NCBI GenBank assembly: GCA_943787405.1
Contig: CALSMH010000004.1
Location: 1 to 64,000 of the forward strand
Source of the DNA: an uncultured Nitrosomonadaceae bacterium
Lineage (GTDB): Bacteria > Pseudomonadota > Gammaproteobacteria > Burkholderiales > Nitrosomonadaceae
Direction of reading: 5' to 3'
DNA length: 64,000 bases
The notes under the pieces are model-generated. The model searched no databases. It was given only the letters and a program-made list of their open reading frames with translations, and was not told the origin of the DNA. Below, one piece after another: positions 57,590 through 64,000 of the stretch. How positions within the stretch are numbered: the stretch's first letter is position 1; each line of letters opens with the position of its first letter. The position numbers and the translations under genes are program-made.

Positions 57590-60037
57590 TTAGTTCCATT
57601 TAATAAAATCCAAAAACTTGAAAGTGCTTTCCGAGCCATTTTTTTCTGGGTCACTTCTCTCTGAATCACTTTTTTCTGAGCTATCATTGCCCTCCGGAAG
57701 AGCGCGCTCCTGAAGAAAAGATTCCATTTCTCCAAAATTACTACCTGCCTCTGGAGGTACATTCTCCTGAAAGAAATATTCTAAAATTTCACCATCTTCA
57801 TCTCTAAACCCTGTTTCAGGATTAATTCTAGCTGCCACTATACCTTTGGGGGTAATTTCCTCTAAAACTATACCATCAAACTTTGTATTAGTTCGTTTAG
57901 GTACACCCTTCAAAGCTTTTCCCATATAGTTTATCCAAATAGGAAGGGCAGCACTTGATCCCGTTTCTTTTTTTCCAAGAGATTTAGGAATATCATGACC
58001 AATCCACGAGACCGCTACCAGGTTAGTCTGAAAACCACAAAACCAGGCATCAATAAAATTATTAGTAGTCCCAGTTTTTCCGGCAAGATCAGTACGTCCC
58101 AACCTCTTTGCTCTAACCGCAGTGCCTCTCTGCACAACACCTTTAAGCATACTTGTCATAAGATATGCATTACGAGGGTCTATTATCTGTTTTGCATCCA
58201 CACCAGCTAACGCTGGTTTTGTCTGCTCTAGTATTTTTCCCTTTTCATCTTCAATTCTTTGAATTAAGTGTGGAGCAACACGGAAACCACCATTTGCGAA
58301 TGCTGCATAGCCTGTAACCATTTGCATTGGAGAAGCTGAGCCCGCACCAAGTGCCATAGGAAGGTATGGTGGGTGAAGCTTAGGACTAAATCCGAATCTG
58401 GTAATGTAGTCTTGAGCATATTGAGCTCCAATAGCTTGCAGAATACGAATAGAAACCAAGTTTTTTGATTTAGCAAGTGCCTCTCTCATCCGCAAAGGGC
58501 CCGCAAATTTGCCTGCATAATTTCTAGGTTCCCATTCCTTACTTCCCGTTTCCTCGGCAGTAAAAGAGATGGGCGCATCGTTTATAACAGTGGCTGGAGT
58601 AAAGCCCTTCTCTAGTGATGCAGAGTAAATGAACGGTTTAAAACTTGACCCCGGCTGACGAAAAGCCTGTGTAATATGATTAAATTGATTACGGTTAAAG
58701 TCAAATCCACCTACCAACGCGCGAATCTCACCATCTTCTGGGTCCATTGAAACCAAAGCGGCCTCAGCCTGAGGAAGCTGCACAATATGCCACTCTTCTT
58801 TTTCATTCTTTATTACTCTGACCAGTGATCCTGGTCGTATATTCTTTTTACCAACACCCCCCTTGTTAAGAAACTCTTCAACGAAGCTCAAACCATCACC
58901 TACAATTTCTATTGTTTCTCCACCCTTGCGGTATGCACGAACCATTTTTGAATTAACAGCTAACACTACCGCAGCATGAATACCATCGCTAACCGAAACT
59001 CCTATAAGAGCTTCATCCAGCATTTCATTCTGATCAGAATCTTTAGGCAACTTAATAAATCCCTCAGGACCACGATATCCATGACGCTTATCATGATTCA
59101 TCACGCCCTGACGTACAGCCTCGTAAGCTGCTTCCTGGTCAAGCTGTCTCACCGTTGTATAGACCCTAAGACCCTTGGTATAAGTTTCTTTTTTATAACG
59201 CTCATAAACTTCCTGACGCACCATTTCAGCAACATAATCAGCACGTAAAGGAAACTCTCTTGATCGGTGTTTTTTGTAAATTACTTGCAATTCCTGCTTT
59301 TTTGCTTCCTTAAACTGCAAATCAGAAATAAATTCTAGCTCTGCCATGCGCCTCAATACATATAGTTGACGTGTTTTGGCCCGTGCTGGATTTACCACTG
59401 GATTATAACGGGAAGGAGCTTTAGGCAGCCCAGCCAGCATAGCGGACTCAGCAACACTAATGTCACTAAGCTTTTTCCCAAAATAAACTCGGGCCGCAGA
59501 AGCAAAACCATAGGAACGCTGGCCTAAGTAAATTTGATTCATATACAGCTCAAGAATTTTATCTTTACTCAAACTCTGTTCAATCTTAAATGCGAGTAAT
59601 GCCTCGCTAAATTTCCTTGTGAGCGTTTTTTTTCTAGTTAAAAAGAAATTTCTAGCTACTTGCATTGTTATAGTGCTCGCACCTTGCCGTACTACACCAG
59701 ATGAAAGATTAGAATACGCAGCACGCAGCACGCCCATATAATCCACCCCACCATGCTGATAGAAACGCTCATCCTCAGCGGCAACAATTGCATGTTTGAG
59801 ATCTTCTGGTACCGCATTAATTTTTACTAAATCTCTGTGCTCTTCTCCGAATTCACCTATTAATAAACCTTCTGCGCTATAAATCCTTAAAGGAATTTTT
59901 GGCCTGTAATCAATTAGAACATCAAGTGATGGGAGTTTTGGTATCGTAACAAGCGCGGCAAAAATAAGTAAAAGAACCCCCAGCAAACCTAGTGCACAGG
60001 ATCCTCCTACTATGTAAGCAAACCAACGCGCTAGCAT
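57590..60037 (-). CDS. mrcA: Penicillin-binding protein 1A
   Basis: This 815-residue bifunctional class A PBP polymerises and cross-links peptidoglycan. It has an N-terminal membrane helix (about residues 8-31). The GT51 transglycosylase domain has AAEDERFYQHGGVDYMGVLR near residue 91 and GASTITMQVARNFFL. The transpeptidase domain has SxxK in GSSFKPFIYSAS, SxN in SKNLVSIR and KTG in AGKTGTTNNFIDAWF. The C-terminal tail is rich in Ser, Glu and Asp with short repeats. It is divergent from aroK across 446 bases. Confidence 0.96.
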   Translation of the reverse strand: MLARWFAYIVGGSCALGLLGVLLLIFAALVTIPKLPSLDVLIDYRPKIPLRIYSAEGLLIGEFGEEHRDLVKINAVPEDLKHAIVAAEDERFYQHGGVDYMGVLRAAYSNLSSGVVRQGASTITMQVARNFFLTRKKTLTRKFSEALLAFKIEQSLSKDKILELYMNQIYLGQRSYGFASAARVYFGKKLSDISVAESAMLAGLPKAPSRYNPVVNPARAKTRQLYVLRRMAELEFISDLQFKEAKKQELQVIYKKHRSREFPLRADYVAEMVRQEVYERYKKETYTKGLRVYTTVRQLDQEAAYEAVRQGVMNHDKRHGYRGPEGFIKLPKDSDQNEMLDEALIGVSVSDGIHAAVVLAVNSKMVRAYRKGGETIEIVGDGLSFVEEFLNKGGVGKKNIRPGSLVRVIKNEKEEWHIVQLPQAEAALVSMDPEDGEIRALVGGFDFNRNQFNHITQAFRQPGSSFKPFIYSASLEKGFTPATVINDAPISFTAEETGSKEWEPRNYAGKFAGPLRMREALAKSKNLVSIRILQAIGAQYAQDYITRFGFSPKLHPPYLPMALGAGSASPMQMVTGYAAFANGGFRVAPHLIQRIEDEKGKILEQTKPALAGVDAKQIIDPRNAYLMTSMLKGVVQRGTAVRAKRLGRTDLAGKTGTTNNFIDAWFCGFQTNLVAVSWIGHDIPKSLGKKETGSSAALPIWINYMGKALKGVPKRTNTKFDGIVLEEITPKGIVAARINPETGFRDEDGEILEYFFQENVPPEAGSNFGEMESFLQERALPEGNDSSEKSDSERSDPEKNGSESTFKFLDFIKWN

Positions 60038-60483
60038 AGAAAATAAATTCTAAAGAGTAGACCTAGAATCATAATTTATAATATTAAGTTAATTTAAATT
60101 CAAAATTAATGCCACATTCCTGAATGCTCAAAAAAATTAGTTCCTTATAAAACAGATACTGCACATCAGTACGCAGCGGTCTTTAGAATGCTTTAATAAT
60201 TATTTAGAATTAAAAAACTATATACCGCTTCTTCCCATAAACACCCTAAGCCTAGGCGCTGCCTAAATAAACGCATCTTAATTATAAGAGGAAGACACGA
60301 ATCTAATAATATTATGCACGCTCTTCTAGTTTCTCTGGTTTCTAAGTTCGTATTATCAATTTATTTTATATAATATTGACGATAGTTAACCTATGTTCAA
60401 TAAAGAAATCAATATAAATCTAGATTTTTTCCGCTACAATTGACCATATTAAATCATCTGACCCTAGTAGAACCGTACAGAGT
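60038..60483. other. 446-base region between mrcA and aroK
   Basis: In many Beta- and Gammaproteobacteria the pilMNOPQ operon sits at this junction. Here only 446 AT-rich bases separate the divergent genes, and no remnant of pil coding sequence was recognised in any frame. The region should contain both promoters; no clear elements were found. Confidence 0.55.
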
Positions 60484-61059
60484 ATGAATCATACAAAAGA
60501 GAAAATAGATAACACTATTATTTTAATAGGCATGATGGGTGCAGGGAAGACTACGATTGGAAAATCTCTTGCCAATTATTTAAATAAGACCTTTATTGAT
60601 TCAGATCAGGAAATTCAAAAACGTACCGGCGTCTCAATACCTGTAATTTTTGAGATTGAAGGCGAAATAGGCTTCCGCAAACGTGAAACAGATATGCTAA
60701 AAGAATTAATAAAAATCGATAATATCGTTCTTGCAACAGGAGGGGGCATAATTCTAAATGAAGAAAATTGTAAATCTTTAAAGAAGAAAGGAACAATTAT
60801 TTATTTACGGGCAACAGTTAATGACTTGTTGCACCGGACTCGACACGATAAGAATCGTCCTTTACTTCAAACCACAGACCCTCAAACTAAATTTATTGAT
60901 CTTTTTAATCAACGTGATCCTATTTACTGTGAAGTAGCGCATATTGTTGTTGAAAGTGGAAATCTAAGTGTCCATCAAATGGTAAAATATCTTACCCAAG
61001 AACTTGATAAGTTTACTTTAAGAAAGATTAACTTAAATAAAAATACTCTTACAGATTAA
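60484..61059 (+). CDS. aroK: Shikimate kinase
   Basis: This 191-residue kinase phosphorylates shikimate in aromatic amino-acid synthesis. The P-loop is GMMGAGKT (residues 16-23). The shikimate site has FIDSDQEIQKRTG near residue 38, GEIGFRKRET near residue 61 and LATGGGIILNEEN near residue 83; the lid has RTRHDKNRPLLQ near residue 118. It is followed by aroB after about 62 bases, the conserved aroK-aroB pair. Length is slightly above that of E. coli AroK because of a Lys/Asn-rich tail. Confidence 0.95.
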   Translation: MNHTKEKIDNTIILIGMMGAGKTTIGKSLANYLNKTFIDSDQEIQKRTGVSIPVIFEIEGEIGFRKRETDMLKELIKIDNIVLATGGGIILNEENCKSLKKKGTIIYLRATVNDLLHRTRHDKNRPLLQTTDPQTKFIDLFNQRDPIYCEVAHIVVESGNLSVHQMVKYLTQELDKFTLRKINLNKNTLTD

Positions 61060-61121
61060 TTAGAACGATATATTATTGTAAAAAACTTATTTAGATTGCC
61101 TTGATATAAATCAATATAAAA

Positions 61122-62222
61122 ATGCAAATTATTCCTGCGGATATTTCTACAAAATCAGACCAACATAGTTATCCAATTTATGTTGGCAGTAATATATTAA
61201 AAAAACACAACCTCATATTTCCATATATAGCACAAAACAAAGTTGCTATAGTTACTAACACCACGGTGGCGCCTCTATACCTTAGTGGGCTTACAGATGC
61301 GCTTGAAAAGAATGGAATCAACTCAATTCCAATTATCCTTTCTGATGGGGAGGAATATAAAAACTGGCAAACATTAAACCAGATCTATGATTCTCTTCTA
61401 ATAAATCAATGTGAACGAAATACTACAATTATTGCTTTAGGAGGGGGCGTCATTGGTGACATTGCTGGATTTGCTGCAGCCACTTATATGCGGGGAGTGC
61501 CACTTATACAAATCCCAACTACATTATTAGCACAAGTCGATTCTTCAATGGGGGGCAAAACAGGTATTAATCATGATCTTGGGAAAAATTTGATTGGCGC
61601 ATTCTATCAACCTCGTATGGTATTGGCAGACAGCACAACTCTTAACACCTTACCAAGGCGAGAATTTATAAGTGGAATCGCTGAAATAATTAAGTATGGA
61701 TTAATCCGAGATCGTGTATTCTTCGAATGGCTCGAGAAAAATATAACTAGGCTTTTGGCAAAAGAACATAAAATACTGGACGAGGCAATAGAACGTAGTT
61801 GCAAGAATAAAGTTGAAGTTGTAGCAGATGATGAACGTGAACATGGTGTAAGAGCAATTCTCAACCTAGGCCACACTTTTGGCCATGCAATTGAAAATGC
61901 AATGGGATACGGCACATGGTTACATGGCGAAGCTGTAGCAGCAGGCACTGTACTAGCTGCCAAATTATCAGAACGCATGAATTTAATTGGGTCTGCTGAG
62001 GTTGAGCGCATTAAAGAAATATTCTTATTAGCAGGGCTTCCTATTGTTGTTCCTGGCCTCGATACCGAAAAATATTTAAACCTAATGGCACGGGATAAGA
62101 AAGTGGAAAAAGGGAATATTCATTTCGTGCTGCTTAAGGGTATTGGTGAGGCTACAGTATGCTCTGACGTACCCATAGAAATATTAACTAAAACGCTTAA
62201 TGAGTATTCTATCAATGAGTGA
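61122..62222 (+). CDS. aroB: 3-dehydroquinate synthase
   Basis: This 366-residue AroB converts DAHP to 3-dehydroquinate using NAD and a divalent metal. Family segments are [20 protein letters not shown] near residue 104, [20 protein letters not shown] near residue 130 and the metal-site sequence [16 protein letters not shown] near residue 248, with [10 protein letters not shown] after it. It follows aroK and overlaps the start of dgt by a few bases, so translation of the three genes is probably coupled. Confidence 0.97.
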   Translation: MQIIPADISTKSDQHSYPIYVGSNILKKHNLIFPYIAQNKVAIVTNTTVAPLYLSGLTDALEKNGINSIPIILSDGEEYKNWQTLNQIYDSLLINQCERNTTIIALGGGVIGDIAGFAAATYMRGVPLIQIPTTLLAQVDSSMGGKTGINHDLGKNLIGAFYQPRMVLADSTTLNTLPRREFISGIAEIIKYGLIRDRVFFEWLEKNITRLLAKEHKILDEAIERSCKNKVEVVADDEREHGVRAILNLGHTFGHAIENAMGYGTWLHGEAVAAGTVLAAKLSERMNLIGSAEVERIKEIFLLAGLPIVVPGLDTEKYLNLMARDKKVEKGNIHFVLLKGIGEATVCSDVPIEILTKTLNEYSINE

Positions 62223-63336
62223 TTTAGCAACCTATGCCGTATCGTCTGAAAATTCTCGTGGACGCAGTATAAAAGAAAAACCTCCACTAGGACGAAGTGA
62301 ATTTCAGCGTGACCGAGATCGTATAATTCATTCTTCTGCTTTTAGAAGGCTCGAATATAAAACACAGGTATTTGTTAACCACGAAGGTGATTTATTTCGT
62401 ACACGTCTAACTCATTCATTAGAGGTAGCTCAAATTGGCCGCTCTGTTGCACGTAGTTTGCGGCTCAACGAAGACCTAGTAGAAGCCATTGCTCTGGCAC
62501 ATGATCTTGGCCACACTCCATTTGGTCATGCTGGTCAGGACGCACTAAATGAATGTATGAAAGATCATAATGGCTTTGAGCACAATCTGCAGTCGTTACG
62601 TGTGGTAGATATATTGGAGGAACGATATGGTGCATTTGACGGATTAAACCTTTGTTTCGAAACCCGTGAAGGCATACTAAAACATTGCGCTAAAAAAAAT
62701 GCCAAAAAATTAGGTGATGTAGGCACACGCTTTCTAATAAACCAAAGGCCCTCTCTGGAAGCACAACTCACCAACCTTGCTGATGAAATAGCATATAATA
62801 ATCATGATGTTGATGATGGATTGCGTTCCGGCCTAATTACGCAAAAGGAATTAGAAGAAGTTAGTATTTTCTCCCGCCACCTGGCTATGTCAAAGAAACT
62901 TTACTCAGGGATATCAGGACGAAGGCTCATACATGAGACAATTCGCTCTATGATCAATACTCTTGTATCGGATCTGATCAAACAAAGTACCGCTAATATT
63001 AAAGATATTCAGCCAGATAATTTACAATCTGTTTCGGTAGCACCATACCTGATTAGTTTTAGTGAAAAAACTAAAAAAGAACAACAAGAGCTTAAAACGT
63101 TCTTACGAAACAATCTTTATCAACATTTTAAAGTAGCCCGTATGAGCAACAAAGCACAACATACAGTGAAAATGCTATTTAATATATTTAGTGAAGACCC
63201 ACGATTACTCCCGCTAAAATACCAAGAAAAATCTCATAAAAATAAACATCAGGCAATCACAGACTATATTGCAGGCATGACTGATCGATATGCAATTAGA
63301 GAATATAGAAGACTTTTCTCAATTGAGGCAAACTAA
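62215..63336 (+). CDS. dgt: Deoxyguanosinetriphosphate triphosphohydrolase-like protein
   Basis: The protein has 373 residues from the ATG at 62215 ([17 protein letters not shown]); an earlier in-frame ATG at 62200 lies inside aroB. It is an HD-domain dNTPase of the Dgt family, which controls dNTP pools. The HD residues are in [19 protein letters not shown] and [18 protein letters not shown], with another aspartate in [15 protein letters not shown] near residue 190. The length suits the type 2 subfamily that usually sits next to aroB in Betaproteobacteria. It overlaps aroB by about 8 bases. Confidence 0.93.
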   Translation: MSDLATYAVSSENSRGRSIKEKPPLGRSEFQRDRDRIIHSSAFRRLEYKTQVFVNHEGDLFRTRLTHSLEVAQIGRSVARSLRLNEDLVEAIALAHDLGHTPFGHAGQDALNECMKDHNGFEHNLQSLRVVDILEERYGAFDGLNLCFETREGILKHCAKKNAKKLGDVGTRFLINQRPSLEAQLTNLADEIAYNNHDVDDGLRSGLITQKELEEVSIFSRHLAMSKKLYSGISGRRLIHETIRSMINTLVSDLIKQSTANIKDIQPDNLQSVSVAPYLISFSEKTKKEQQELKTFLRNNLYQHFKVARMSNKAQHTVKMLFNIFSEDPRLLPLKYQEKSHKNKHQAITDYIAGMTDRYAIREYRRLFSIEAN

Positions 63337-63575
63337 ATTAGTTATTTAGCTTGCCTTATATTGACTGTTATAACAATTTATTCTGTTCAAAAGTATGCGA
63401 AAAAGGGAATTACTGATAACATCCCTCACTTTGAAATAGAGGTGGAAAAATTTTAAACGAATATAACAGAATCACTTCTACCTCTCATTTTTGCATCAAT
63501 TGAACTATCTGAGATAGCAGGTGCTTCTTCTGGAAGTTAATACTTAATAAAAATAATACTCTTGTAAGTATCCAA

Positions 63576-64000
63576 ATGACAAAATTAAAAAATGATACGC
63601 TGCTGAGAGCACTACTTAAACAGCCTACTGAATACACTCCAGTGTGGATGATGCGCCAAGCCGGACGCTATCTTCCCGAATACAACAAGACACGAGCTCG
63701 TGCCGGTGATTTTCTTTCTTTGTGCAAGAACCCGGACTTTGCCACAGAAGTAACCATGCAGCCTCTAGAGCGTTACTCACTGGATGCAGCAATCTTGTTC
63801 TCTGACATTCTCACTATTCCTGATGCAATGGGACTCGGCCTGTATTTTGCAGAAGGCGAAGGACCTAAATTTGAACGTCCTTTACGTGAGGAAAGAGAAA
63901 TTCGTTCACTCACAGCACCAGACCCTGCTGTACATTTAAAATACGTGATGGATGCGGTTTCACAAATTCGTAAAACCCTGGACAATCAAGTTCCATTAAT
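63576..64000 (+). CDS. hemE: Uroporphyrinogen decarboxylase (5' part, runs off the window)
   Basis: About 141 codons are visible from the ATG at 63576 to the window end. The N terminus gives [20 protein letters not shown] followed by [11 protein letters not shown], the HemE signature with the substrate-binding arginine. The segment [16 protein letters not shown] carries the catalytic aspartate. The enzyme decarboxylates uroporphyrinogen III to coproporphyrinogen III in haem synthesis. It lies about 240 bases after dgt; together with hemB and cysG it shows tetrapyrrole synthesis is well represented here. Only the start of the gene is visible, so its intactness cannot be judged. Confidence 0.96.
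   Translation, partial: MTKLKNDTLLRALLKQPTEYTPVWMMRQAGRYLPEYNKTRARAGDFLSLCKNPDFATEVTMQPLERYSLDAAILFSDILTIPDAMGLGLYFAEGEGPKFERPLREEREIRSLTAPDPAVHLKYVMDAVSQIRKTLDNQVPL

Overview
The window is a gene-dense, visibly AT-rich stretch of a proteobacterial chromosome. Gene content and order point to Betaproteobacteria: rpfE-like/pmbA/darP, DUF3106-RDD, yhdP-nitrilase-tldD, ilvE followed by a CHCC zinc-finger gene, rne-rluC, the yceD-rpmF-plsX-fabHDG-acpP-fabF-mltG cluster, and pepA-holC-valS. A Nitrosomonadales organism, possibly a urea-using ammonia oxidizer, would fit the urease locus and the porin type. No amo, hao or rRNA gene is present to prove this, so the assignment is an inference.

Layout: 0-8 kb holds an RpfE-like protein, PmbA (TldE), DarP, a carboxylesterase, a periplasmic thioredoxin-like protein with TonB-ExbB-ExbD, and a DUF3106/RDD pair. 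8-18.5 kb holds TldD, a nitrilase-family amidase and the giant AsmA-like YhdP on the minus strand, then glnE, ilvE and a small zinc-finger gene on the plus strand. 18.6-26.5 kb holds algC, a low-molecular-weight phosphatase, RNase E, rluC, a HAD phosphatase and sppA. Four of these six genes carry single-base-type frameshifts, while no other gene in the window is visibly broken. 26.5-34.4 kb is the maf/yceD/rpmF/fatty-acid-synthesis cluster ending in mltG. 34.6-44.4 kb holds xth, xerD, ogt, pepA, holC, an N-terminally extended valS, cysG and a 1-Cys peroxiredoxin. 44.9-49.6 kb is a urease locus in the order ureB-ureC-ureA, then ureE-ureF-ureG after a 355-base gap with two perfect hairpins; ureD is not in the window. 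50-64 kb holds an outer-membrane porin, glnS, birA-coaX, engB, hemB, mrcA, aroK-aroB-dgt and the start of hemE.

How the genes work together: most of the window is housekeeping (lipid, tRNA charging, haem, shikimate, peptidoglycan, RNA processing). Urease with its nickel chaperones is the main accessory function. TldD and PmbA, encoded at two separate loci 5-8 kb apart, form one protease. TonB/ExbB/ExbD energize outer-membrane uptake.

I found no phage, insertion sequence, CRISPR array, tRNA or rRNA, and no clearly new multi-gene system. The points most worth checking are the frameshift cluster at 19-26 kb (local sequencing error or gene decay), the roughly 141-residue extension fused to ValRS, the rearranged urease order with its structured internal gap, and the absence of pilMNOPQ between mrcA and aroK.
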